From contig JAANDG010000425.1 in NCBI GenBank assembly GCA_036852015.1, positions 1-64,000 of the forward strand: a stretch of 64,000 nucleotides of DNA. The letters are read 5' to 3'. This DNA is from Pelodera strongyloides (Eukaryota; Nematoda; Chromadorea; Rhabditida; Rhabditidae). A program made the position numbers and the translations under genes. Shown here in pieces: positions 11,867 to 23,990 of the stretch (positions within the stretch are counted from its first letter, which is position 1; each line of letters starts with the position of its first letter). Under the pieces are notes generated by a model. It made no database searches and had not been told where the DNA came from. It worked only from the letters and a program-made list of their open reading frames with translations.

Positions 11867-14800
11867 CTATCCATTCTTGTTGAAATTTCCCTTCATCATC
11901 CTTAGAAACGCAGATCGGAACTGTCGATTTGCAAGGGCATAAGCAAACGGATTACCGCTAAACAATTTTGATTAGTTTGCAGTTACATAGGAAAGTGGAC
12001 ACCCCCGATATTTGCCCGATTATTTACGAAAAAAAATTCGATATGTGCCCGATTACTTAAAAAAACGATATGTGCGTCCCTCATATAATCGGGCACGGAT
12101 CGGGCACATATAGGGGGTTTTTATTTGTCATTTTATTTGCCAAAAATCAACATGTTTCCCTGGATTATTTTATGTGATTTTTTTTTCGGATTCTTTCATC
12201 ATGCTATCACAGTAAAGTGCAAAAACCGATAGGTGATTGATTATTTTTGAGAAACCCTGATATGTGCCCGATTGTTCTCCAAATTAACCAACAAGATATG
12301 TGCCCGATCCGTGCCCGACATGTCGGGATTTTCAGTTTCCCATGTAGATTATTCTAAGCTCAATAGGATCCACTCATTTCGACTCATCATAAGGTAACAC
12401 AACACATTTCTTCATAATCATCATAAAAATTATTTGTTAAAATACTTTACAGAAACGAAAGACAATCACGTACCTGCTATTTAAATAACACATATAGTAT
12501 GACAGTGTATAAATAATCGAAGGGATGCATTCTCCTTTACAGAAGCCATATATCGTTGCCTAAATATGAAAAATGTTCAGTTTATTGATCAAGTTCTCGA
12601 AATGAAGCGTACTACAACGGGTCCCCATAGAAGAAGAATGCGTACATATGCAACGGTTTATAATGACTAACTACGGAAACAGTTGATAGTAAGACAAAGG
12701 TGTGCGCGAGTTGGTCTTGTCGTGTTTCAGCTTCAGCGTATAATTCAGCTTATATGAATGTTCTGTTGGGACAAAACACTGTTCGAGAGAACTATACCAG
12801 ACCCTTTGCTGTTTAATTTAATGCTGGACATATAATGCAACCATGTCTATAAAGTAGGTTGGCGTTGCAAAGTTAAAAAAACCATGATATCATTGAGACA
12901 CTACCACACGATATTCGATGAATACTGCGCTCTAGATGAAAAGTATCTATGTACTAACATATTAGAAGATGACTACAACGTACCATCACGTAGTAAGGAG
13001 ACCACAATATTGCGAAACATCCCACAATAAACGTGATTGTTCGAAAAGCCTGCAACATACATGCATAGTAAATATTTTTGCTCATCAGGAACATGCTTCT
13101 TTATTCCAGAAACGTTTAATCAGTGTTCAAGTTTATGGCAGAGGTCCTGAACAGAGAAGACGACCAGTCCAGACCATTAGTTATCGATGGTCGATGTCGT
13201 CATGCGAGGGTCAGTAGGGATTGCTCAGGTTTCATTCGCTGGTTCATTGTTAAACGGGTTCCTTCTATTAGCGGGCACCATAAGCCAAATTCAACATTTT
13301 CAAGATCCTACCTTGTGAGCCCTTCGTTCAGCCTTTGTTTGTTTCCGTTTTCTACTGAAGAAAGTAGCCGGCGAGAAAATCGACGAGATCATCCGTTCCC
13401 TAGCCACAGTTGAAAATGTAGACACTTTTCTCTGACCACTAGAAATTGAATTGGAATGGAAAAACACAAAAAAAAAATGTTCGCCACAAAGATACACACT
13501 CAAAAACGTTCCATTTGTGTTCACGTAGGCCAAAATATCTTGAAATAACACGTAACCGATAACCGATTGCACAACTTACGTCTGTGGATTTAACAATTGA
13601 GTCCTCTGTCCAGCAACTGCAAGCAGATGTTTTGGTTCCTTTGCATTTGGTTCAACTGTGGCCGCTTTTCGAACACAGTCTTCTTCATTTTCTCCAGAAG
13701 ACGAAGAAGTGCTAAAGTTAACAATTACAATCCATACATATGATATGAACACTATAGAGAAAGAAGCTCGTGCAATTATACAAATGCTGCTAAGCAAACG
13801 CACGATGGCGTACAAGGTCGAGTAATCGACAATAATCACACGTAAAGCGAAAATCCAAAAAAGCGAGAAGCCTATCAGAAGTCGAACACTTATTAATAGA
13901 CAGGGCTAAACGAAATGGTTGAAAAGGAGAATAATGTATAATCGGAATGGTTAGCTGAACTAAATTGCGTGTGGATGAGAAGCGATATAAAATGCAACAA
14001 ATAGAAGCCTAACTAAAACATTGCTTACCGGCTTAGTGAACAATTGGGTGTTCTGAAAGGTGGCGTATACGTGATTAACGTTGTTTGCTAATTATATTTA
14101 AATTATGTTTATATAGACTAACACTTTCAAAAGGGCACGATCAGACACCACAAAACAACAAGAAGGTGAAATGCCTACCTGCTTTCCGAACAGCTTCTTT
14201 GCCTGAATACTGTGCTGAACCTCCTCATGTCAATTGCTTTGGCCACTCTCCGTCTCATTGATTGAACCCATCTATCTTTATCTCTACTTCGTCGCTCCGA
14301 ATTTTCACGGACAACCTGGACGACCGGAACGTCTTCAAACTGTAAACAATATAGTTAGAATCCTCACAATAGCATGCATGTACTCGAATAAGGTGGGGTG
14401 CACCAATTATTCGATTACGTTAAATGACATACCTAAACAGCCTCGTTTAGCTAAATAAGTAAGAAAAATACTATGAAGGGAAAAATAAAATGTTGTGCGT
14501 ACCACACATGTATTTTCTTGGCACTGTTCCAGTTGCTTAGAGAATTCAATCTTCCGAGAAGCGCCAACTCTGGTTGAACGATTGCGCCGACTGCTTCCTG
14601 TGCCCTAAAATTGCTCACATATGTATTTTGCACATTATCTATTCATATTGTTTAATATAACGCAAGACTGTCATGTATGGACGGCAGAAATAGCATTCCC
14701 ATACTGTTTGCAAGTCACCCCTACACGTTTACCTTCTTGTAACGTCTATTCGCTTGAATTATCGACGATGCTCCTTCTGAATCGTTCACTGATTCTGCAC

Positions 14801-17800
14801 GAATAAGTGGTTGTTTGAAATGCAGAACAGAAGAGAGATCCTCTTCATTGAAGAGAAGAGAAAGGGAATCACGCCGTTCCTGAATAGACATAAATTCTCT
14901 GTAAACAACCAAACGATATATTTTCTATTCTCATCGCATAACTGTTCGTATTGCTTCAATGTGATGACAAACCTCCGCAATTCCGGGCAGCTGAGGTGCT
15001 TCAGACCCAACGATGGAGCATTTAGAAGTCACCGATCTAAACAATAGAAAGTAGTAACAAAGCGATGATGAAAAAACACTCTACTGGAAAATTATATGGC
15101 TTTTGCTTCTCACCTGACACTACTTCTGTTCTTGCTGTTTTTCCTAGACGGAATACTCTCCAAGTCTCCCAGAAGGGAGTCGTGTTCATTGTCTGTATCT
15201 TCTATTTCGTCTTCTCTCTCAATAACTTCGTCGTCCATGTCATTCTCCTTTTCTTCGTTTTCTGCAAGTCCGATTATAATCATAAAAGTGATATATACGT
15301 ATTTCCAACGATGAGTATATGTATAATGTTTGTAACCCACCATTTTTCACAATGTCTCTTCCGATAGAGTCATCCTCTTCTCTTATCGCATCCCCTTCTT
15401 CTTCGACTGATATTAAAGGCTCCTCGGAAGGAATTTGGCAATTGTCTGCTGAGTCCTTCTGTAATGTCCATATTCGGTAACAGAATGCATCAAACAGTAT
15501 TGTCCCACAAGTGCTCTACATAATCATAATACCGTGTCTGATATACATCAACAGTTGTTCTTAAAATTGAGATCGAACTAAAAACTGGCGCGCTTCGTAG
15601 CATCATAAACATCATGGATGAACCTAGCGGTTACATTAAATACTTTATCGGGGTAAAAGGGGAAACATAGATAAATATGTTCATCTGCAAAGATGCAAAA
15701 ACGCGCACTGTTCTCTCGCATACCGCTAAAACGCGGAATACCTCTCAAAAGGCTGAATAACAGCATACCGCTGGATTGCGCTCAAACGTATAAAACCCCC
15801 GCTGACAAAATCCAAAAAAACAATGCCAATTCAATTAACAGTTCACTTGAAACACTAGGATGGAGTCACTTACTTTTTGAGATGCATAGCACTCAGAAGA
15901 TAAGTAATTTGATCTTTCCTCCTCTATTCGCTGTAAATTGACGACAGACTCTTCGGTTGGATGACCGGATGATGCCTGTAAAATCCGAAATTCTCAATAT
16001 TTCAGAATACCCCTAGGATAATGTTTTTGGGTCTCCTGTCTTGTCTCCATTCTTTTTTCTTTCGTTATGTGAAAAGTTCTTTCTGATTGCCTGAGTTCTG
16101 GATTTGTTGCCGAATAGTTTATGTGTAATCAGGTGGAAAATGGGTTCTCCAACTTCTGCAAGATTGTCCCTTATGATTTCTTCCGGATAAAGGACACAAT
16201 TCGTCACTGCTAACCAAAGAAATGTTGGCGCTAAGGATGAAAATGCTGTGCTTTATGGCGTTGACTTTCAGTTAGTCAAATGGAGCAAGTAAATCAAAGT
16301 TCATAAATAATAGTCAAATGGACCAAGTGTAAATCAAGTTTCATAAATAATAAAAAAGGATGTCGAGCATAAAGGAGAATAGGCATAGTATAAATGCCGA
16401 CGCGTCACATGTCCCTAAATAGATACATACTCAAAGTTTTTTTCCGTTTAGTAATTGACCAGTTTTCTGCAAATAGTCAGAATAACGTCTTTTTCATGTG
16501 TCTGACCATTTAATGTTGGATGGAACGGATTAATTAATGCATGTGATTTCTAACTAAGTACCTGTACCGTAGTCTGCGTATTGTATGCACTGTCTCTTGT
16601 TCTCTCCTCCTCTTCTGCTTGTCTTCTCTCTCGCTCCTTTTCTTGGTGGAGCATCAGTGATACGCCAACCTAAAATTTAAAATGAAGATGAAGTTTTTAA
16701 GATTAAAAGGTTTTTAAGACTTCAAGGGCATTCCCAATTTTTGCCCCGTCTCAATCGAAACAACATTAGGGTGTAATTGCATTATAACTTTTGACTGGTC
16801 ACTCTTTGATATTCGACCGTGTCCTTCCTTTTGAAACCCATTTACGGCCAGAATCGTTGTTGAATGCAACCCTATCCCAATTTTGTATAAAATACTGTCG
16901 ATAAGGAATTCCCGGCAATTAGTTCGTTTCTCATGTGCATTTCCTTGCCCTGTGGTCTCTGTGACTGATGGCCCGTGGATTGTTATTTATTTGACTGCCT
17001 TCCAAATGTGCATGCCCTGGTTACCTTCCGGGCTCCAAATAGTGTGCTTCCGTAGTACAAAATGTGCTTTCTCATCGGGCAACTCATGCGTGGGAATAAC
17101 CCAATGCAGTATTACGCATTACCTTTCACATCAAAACAAGCTTTGCTTTGAAATTGAAAGGAATCATGCGACATACCACAAAATATTCTTAGATCAAGTG
17201 ATGACCAATTGTGCCAGACATACTAACCTGGGTACCTAATCGTTGTGAAAGTATAAGGGCAATGTGGCGGCGTTCCTTTGCTTTTGCCTTTTCCTCCAAG
17301 TTTTTCGCTGCTTGGTGAATGCCCTAAATAGCGGGAAAAGGTGGAAAGAATAAAGACCTCATTGAGCAAGACATAAACCGACAGAAAATGAAAATTGAAC
17401 GAAGAGTTTTTCGTTGAAGTAATTCAAGTATAAACGCCAACCTTGTACAAAATGAGCATTGCAACTAGCGTTGTCCAATAGTAGACAACATACATTCCCA
17501 TATTCACATATGGATTGGCTAAGAAAGGAGCAGAGCACGCAGAACCAGTCATACTGAAATTAGAAGTATATAGTCTCGATGGATTTATAGGCAAACTATA
17601 TGACTGTCTATAGTTGCAATTCTCGTTGCACCACTCGAATCGTTAAAGTCAACAAATGCGGAAATCAGCATTGAACTGACCTCTCTGCTTCTCCAGTCAT
17701 CATTTTCCATCCGTAGATCATTATTCCGAAAACAATTGCAGGCAATAACCACGACAAGATGATTGTCATCTAAATTAAAGGAGCGAATGGAGGAAACCAT

Positions 17801-19633
17801 ACCATAACATACATCACAACATACTGAATAGATCCAAATTATATACAACACAAATTGTAAAAAAGTAAATAACTTTGTTTTGATATAAAGAAACAAATAC
17901 GAATGTGTTAACCGTTCTATTAAATTATTATAAAAAAAAACACTGACCTGTGTCTTAGTTGGGCTTTGCCATTTTAAATATTTTGCAGTGTGACATACAG
18001 AGAGGTACCTAGAAGAAAAACCTATTATACTAAATAAGTATTTGGAAATTAACTAAGAAAGTAAATGAATATACGAGCTGAACTGTATAAGTAGTATTCA
18101 ATCACCTATCGGCAGTTATTAGTAGAACAGTAAGTATGGAGACGAGGCACAATGTGTAGTCCAAAAACAACCACGTTTCGCATGTAACGGACCCTAGCGG
18201 CCAGCGATCCCCTGCAATACAGTACCACTTTTGTTTGTAAGTCTTTAGGCAGATGAACTTACACGAAAAGTGTATGTCAAATGTTAGACGTTTGTGGGTT
18301 GCGCAACGACAAGTATTTTTTGGTTCATATTTTTGGAGTTTTGCGCAATGCTGAAACAATCTCACAAAACACGATTCGCTACATTTACACGGGGATCATG
18401 AAACATGACTCACTACTAATAAGTTGATGTTTAATACGGCACTTGCCTTGTGCCATATTCCTTTATCTATTCATGATGCATGTTTCATATTATACATTTA
18501 CCTTCCCCCATTTCGTAACGAGCAATAATTTACAAATAAACCGTTCACATCATATACTTATAGAAAAACTGACCATTCAGAACATAAACAGTGAACAACG
18601 GAAACCCTTCAATTCCAATAATTAGATCGGAAATCGCAAGCGAAACAATGTAGCGATTGCTTACCTGAAATTAAACATAAATTAGAAACTACCACCAACC
18701 CACTCATAAATCCTTGTGGTTATTTGAGTATTGCGCATAACAAGTCCATATGAAACTACTATCGCATCGCAACTTACTTGCTTACTGATGTTCCTCTCAA
18801 TTTTATATGCGAGTATCACCATGGCATTGCCGATTATTGTTTCCAAACTTAGAACAACAACGACTAACCAAACAAGGATCTGAAAATTCATAAGCACATC
18901 TTAACAAATTTGGTTTACGCCTTCCCATAAAAATATCCACACAACAGATATAGCGAATATCAGAAGCTATGTTGTTGTGAACCCAAACTCAGTGGCACCC
19001 AGACACATTGACCGAGTAGTTAAATTGCTCCCAGTTGGCCCAATTAATGGGATTCAAAAGGAACATCCATAAAAGACCGAAATATTTCGAAAATTAGGCA
19101 TTATGCGAGAGAAGCACCGCAATGTTACCTTTTCTCTATCCAACCCACCATTTCTTTACCTCAACACCCGTATGCGATACAATGCCTTAAGTTTCATGAT
19201 TTGGCTCCAAAAGGAGCTCATGCAGCTTAACGTTCTCTTGGGATTTTATCCTATCAACAATGCACTTTTATTCGACATTTCACTGCACTGCGAACCGAAA
19301 TGGGTAAGGTTGGGAAGGAGATTGAGTACTGATAAGTATGAGTGTGAACTTAGCTTTGTAGACGGATACCAGTATGAAATTGAATATGTATAGTATACGA
19401 TTGTAATACAACTGTCATTTGGGCAGCAAGTGAGCATGTCAAGCTGGTGGAATTGTCTTCGTGCCATAACTCATTCCTACCTACATTTGTTAACTAGGTA
19501 AGTATAGCTCACAGAAGTTTGAGCTTACCTGTGTGAGCGTGCTGTATGGTGAATTCCATATAGGTTCATCCGAAAAAGTTAAATTGGAAGCGTTCATCAT
19601 CGGCCGAAGCACGCTGGCACTGCCTGGATGCAT
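11867..19633 (-). CDS. Muscarinic-type acetylcholine GPCR (GAR-1/GAR-2-like)
   Basis: This is a class A aminergic receptor, expected in the plasma membrane. There are 21 exons (minus strand): 19529-19633, 18778-18879, 18574-18664, 18106-18211, 17948-18008, 17681-17769, 17442-17553, 17228-17323, 16562-16669, 15874-15975, 15341-15458, 15114-15261, 14973-15036, 14733-14879, 14503-14604, 14179-14339, 13580-13711, 13312-13438, 12984-13049, 12474-12559, 11867-11957, giving 2214 nt and 737 aa. The start is MHPGSAS, followed by an extracellular tail with an NLT glycosylation site. Visible motifs are IIGNAMV in TM1, LAISD in TM2, FLDYTLC then DRY in TM3, YYWTTLVAMLILY in TM5, ILWSPYY in TM6, and YYMCYLNS then NPFAY in TM7. 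The amine-binding Asp of TM3 is present. The third intracellular loop is about 435 residues, with Lys/Glu-rich and strongly acidic parts. The TM5 and TM7 signatures recall nematode GAR and insect muscarinic-C receptors; the exact orthologue is inferred. Confidence 0.85.
11995..12345. repeat. CGGGCACATAT dispersed repeat, copy 1 (last intron of the GPCR)
   Basis: The motif ATATGTGCCCGAT and its reverse complement recur several times in both orientations, with ATCGGGCACGGATCGGGCAC in the middle. The outer parts are loosely inverted (CCCCCGATATTTGCCCG versus TGTCGGGATTTTC). The same core occurs at 23.8 kb and a relative at 27.6 kb. Confidence 0.65.
16275..16352. repeat. Tandem duplication, about 38 bp x 2, in a GPCR intron
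   Basis: AGTCAAATGGAGCAAGT...TTCATAAATAAT is followed immediately by a second copy with few differences. It lies in the intron between exons 9 and 10 of the receptor. Confidence 0.7.
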
Positions 19634-20185
19634 ATTTACTTACCAGTTGTCATATTTTAACACTAAATTCCGTATTCACAATAGAAACATAGCATTATCT
19701 GGAACGCTACAAGAAGAAAAATTCAAATCATGGAAGCTGATGGTGCGGAAATTAACACTGCAAAATACTGCGAACATAAGATGAAGTAAGCAGAAAGGTT
19801 AGAGTATCTATCTCCATTTTTGGTGAAGTTTTATACTGCCTATGAGCGGAGTGCTCGACGAGCAGACAACATTCGGAAAGGGAAACGCAGCACGGAGAAG
19901 AGAGGGAATTTGAGAGAGAGAATGTGAAAAAGAGAAGTAAGAAATCAAGAATTGTTTAACGCTGAATTATGAGGATAGTAAACCACCTATTTCTTAACGA
20001 CGTTACCATGTCTGGATTAAACAGCCATGTGATAGTAGACTTGTCCAGACATTGTAACATTAAAATGTTGAGTTACACCCTCTGAACTCTGGCTATTTGA
20101 TCACGTCATGTAGGGCTTCCCAATAAAGGCAAATAAATTGTCATCAAATAAACTAAGATATGCTTATATACTTGTGTCTTTGCAG
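19634..20185. other. 5' flank of the GPCR gene
   Basis: AT-rich upstream region of the minus-strand receptor. I see no isolated splice acceptor directly before its ATG and no clear promoter element. Confidence 0.35.
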
Positions 20186-20379
20186 GCGCTTCCTCAATAA
20201 AGTGCTTGTTATAGGAAACGACGCAACTGTACTATCCATAAGAGGAAATACGACGGTAAAAAAAAACTGAGCGAAAACAGTATGTGGGCACCTTTTATAT
20301 TCCTGGAAACTTGTTGGATTTCAGATATGTATGAGAAAGCAGGCACAGAAACTTCCAACGCCTACGCTCAACTATGAAG
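20186..20379 (+). CDS. Two orphan candidate exons, function unknown
   Basis: A TTTGCAG acceptor opens 20186-20255, which ends at ACG before GTAAAA. After a 69-bp intron ending TTTCAG, 20325-20379 continues in phase to GTATGT. The joined peptide begins RFLNKVLVIGND and runs on through ICMRKQAQKLPT, about 41 residues of ordinary composition. No further in-phase exon was found on either side, so this may be a fragment of a decayed gene or a chance pairing. I recognise no family. Confidence 0.25.
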
Positions 20380-23300
20380 GTATGTTAATCGTAAATTGGT
20401 GCCTAAAGAGCAATCAATAAGAAAATGTGAATCACGCTTGTACCTACTTAATAAGAACGAATATAATTGCGCAAAATCTTATTTCACGAGTAATTTTCGC
20501 TAGTGATTGAGAAAATGGAACAAAACTAATTCGGTTGCGCATAAACAAAACTGCAAAACTCGGGCGAAGAAGAGACCACTGAGAAAAATAAGTGGTTAAA
20601 ACATCTAAATTTATACAAAAGGTAAAACGTTGAGGCATGTTTGCGGCCAAAATCGCGCTTTCTCCTGAAGAGAAGTGGAAGTTGTATCGGATAATCGAGG
20701 TTGGCTTTGTTGGCACACTGTTTTCATCGAATTCGATTTGGAACACTACAAATTGAGGCACGTGTGAATATAATAATTCTCTGGCCAATTACTACCTTAT
20801 AAGTAATCCAGTAAACCTTCAGCAATAGAGTTTCAGCTTGTTAACAAAAAATGCGTGTTGCAACGCTTATTTGGAATATATCAACCGGTATCTATTCAAT
20901 ATTCCAACAAGTTGTTTAGCAAGTAATAAATCTTATAGTTATTTGCCGTTCGGTGCTTTCACCTTATAACCGTGACTTCCGCCCGTACGGTTCTACCCGA
21001 TAACTGAGTTTAGTTTCGTTAGGATCAAAAATTTACTTAAATCTAATGTCAGTATTTTGCAAATTAACTAAAAATAAGCAAATATTCGAAGGAGGAACAC
21101 AGATTGAATAAGGTGATCCCATTCGGAAACGTATCCAAAATCACTTTCATATAATCGTATCATAATGGAGAACTTTCACAAATCTGATAATCCCGGGCAA
21201 AAAGTCGTATTTTTCTCCTTTTCCTCCACAATCTTTTATAGAAAACTTTCTACTGTCTATTCTTACTCTCCGAAAAACAAACGATAATGTAAATCCAATG
21301 ACAACTTTGAAAATAACATGGGACGAGGGTGATTATTTAAAAACAGTGACAAAGGACAGTCAGACAAGTTTACAATATAATATTTTTACCAACGCATAAG
21401 CTAATATATAACTAACCATAATGTGCTGTTTAAAAAGGGAGCTAAAGTGAGAACTTGCAATCAGACTATTAATACCTATATGTGTGGAGCACTGTATGTA
21501 TATTTGTCTCACAAGTACGATCAACCTAACCTTCCAAAAGCAAGCACAAAAAGTCTCAATAAACTAGAAGAAGGGTGGTTTTATTGATTACATAAATAGA
21601 ATCATGAACAGTACGATATAAATTGAATAGTTTACCTCTCGACCACATGGTTCGATCAATATTTACTCTATATACTAACAGAGTTGACATTCAAATGATT
21701 GATCCCAATTCAAACTTTGGACGAGGTTTTTTATAGCTGAAATGGTTGTTCGAGAATACAAAGTCAACTGCGAAATACAAATTGAGGTTTTTTTGTAGGA
21801 ATGATCGCCAGGAGACCGCAGTATAGTAGGCGGATTATTTAAGGGAATTGATCAATATTAGAGGGAAATGCTGGAAAACGTAGGAATATTTTCAGACACG
21901 AACAATGATTGCCTTCGGCTATTTTCTCGCCATCACAATATAAATATTCTTTCTGGGATCGGCCTACTAGGCGTGGATTCAATCAAAAGTTCAGTGGATA
22001 AATCGAGGCTGAATGATAAGCGGGCGGGGCCTTGATGGACACTAAATCTGAAGAAGTAATACCTTTCACTCAAAGTGGATGCGAGAGGAAAGAGAGGAGA
22101 ATTGTCAAATAAGGAAATTGAAGAACACCAATCAAAGATCATCCTGTGATATGTGAAATAGGAGAAAATCACTATCAACAACCTAAGTACAACTATGTGA
22201 TTCTATTCGTGCGCTGCTTATACCGACCGAGTGAAGCATCACATCATAAAGGATAATTGAGTCCTTCGTATATTGTCCAAAGCCTGATTATAGGGTTTAT
22301 GTGGTTTCCTGTTCCGTTGTTCGGCATTTCTTCCCAAAAAATGCCAATGAATAATTGCCTGGATTTGAGGAATTGTGACGAAAAAAAGCGGAAAAGAACG
22401 AAAAGATTCGAAAGAATTACGATCATCGGGCCGAAACAACGTGGACGATTATTACAATTTTGAATAAAGGGGTCTGGGGGTTAATTTTTTAAGCTGTGTT
22501 TTCCAAACAAGACGTTAGCGGAGGAAGGAAGCTACATGTTACAAATCAAGAACACATATTGGCATTAAGAAGCGGAAATGTCTTAATTGAAATAGCTGCT
22601 TCAACTCCAACGGTGTTTCATCAAAAAGAGTAAATACATAAAAACTGGAACACGACTCGGAAACTGCTGCTTGTAGCCTTCTATCCGAGTACTATGACGG
22701 GCCAAGAATATAGGATCCCACGCATTTCACGCGTTCCCCAAAAACAAGGAGTCATTATGACGATAGTCAATTATCTTAACCGCTCTCGATGTGAAACGTG
22801 GTACATGCTGCAAGTTGATTCCTATTTTCTGAGTAATTCTGGTCGATCGCGGGTATTTTTCTTTTTTGCGCAGCGATTCTTGCAGTGGGGAATTGTGGAA
22901 AGAAGTCGAAATTCAATCAACAAATGTCTATTCGCAGTATCAATGAGATAGCGACCCTCCATCTCAACCACCCTAAATCAAGACAGAGCAAGAAGCAACC
23001 GAATATGTTTTGAGATGGAAAGTCAAAGCCGTGAATATAGAACAGTTTACCGTTTAACGCAACAACCTAACGACCACCCATACATTTTATCTTCAACTGA
23101 ACCAGCAAAACTTCTTAAATAAAATTTAAGCTATATGTAGTATGCTGCATGGGGGCCTACCGGACTTTAGTTTCAAGTTTTGGTACAGAAAGCGATACTT
23201 GAGGTTAACCGTAAGTAATTAATTGTAAGGAATACTTGTAAGAATGCCATCCTGATAGGCGGACTAGCGAATCATTTCCAAAAACAATCTAGTGCATTGG

Positions 23301-23767
23301 GATCAGTACTAAACGTAACCATAACCGCACACTCAGCTTTAAATTCGGACTATTTCTCTGTTTAGAAAGTTAATAGTTTGGCAATGGGAGTACCAAAGCT
23401 TACGGAGCGTTGCTTTATTCCACATGAGATTTCTCGAGATTTCCCGATTATTCGCATTGTCACATTTTACGCATAAATTATTAAACTAGTCAAGTTCTTT
23501 AAACACAGCGAATTTGGATTCCATTCAGTTGTGCATTCTGGCAAATCATTCTCGTTATGCTTTGTTAGTAAAGTTAGTAAAATGAGACGCTGTTTTATGA
23601 AGATTTTCTTTAGTTGGATGACCTTTCTATATTTTATTAGCTATTTCCACTAATTCACTTTATTGAATAAGATATGCGCTATGAATTGCGGATTATGAAT
23701 TCAAAGGAACATAATTAAATACCAGAGAACACGAGCTGCTCGAACAAAGAACCGGCGAAATATATAA
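20380..23767. other. Intergenic, no recognised gene
   Basis: Several frames of 60-115 codons exist (for example minus 20444-20788 and 21933-22181), often open on both strands. None has splice support or a recognisable motif. Confidence 0.45.
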
Positions 23768-23990
23768 GATGTCAAACCGAAAATCCCGAAATGAGCCCGA
23801 TTAAGCCCCTCAAATAATTGGGCACGGATCGGGCACACAGCTTCTTTCTTTTTTTTGGAAAAAGTCCGGCACATATCTGAGTTTTGGATGATCGGGCACA
23901 TATCGAAGTTTTTCGAAATAATCCGGCACATTTCGGGCATGTTCCTAAAATCTGCCGGACTACTTGTGATCGGGCACATTTTGGGAAGTG
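23768..23990. repeat. CGGGCACATAT dispersed repeat, copy 2
   Basis: GGGCACGGATCGGGCACA matches the core of the copy at 12.07 kb. It is followed by repeats of the type CGGGCACATATCGAAGTTTTTCGAAATAATC. The open frames on both strands here are by-products of the repeat. Confidence 0.65.

Noticed and set aside
14880..14898. Earlier acceptor for GPCR exon 14
   Set aside because: Starting there gives a stop codon in the required phase; TATTCAG before 14879 keeps the frame.
19103..19467. Open frames on both strands between GPCR exons 1 and 2
   Set aside because: They lie in the first intron, and exon 1 joins exon 2 in phase without them.
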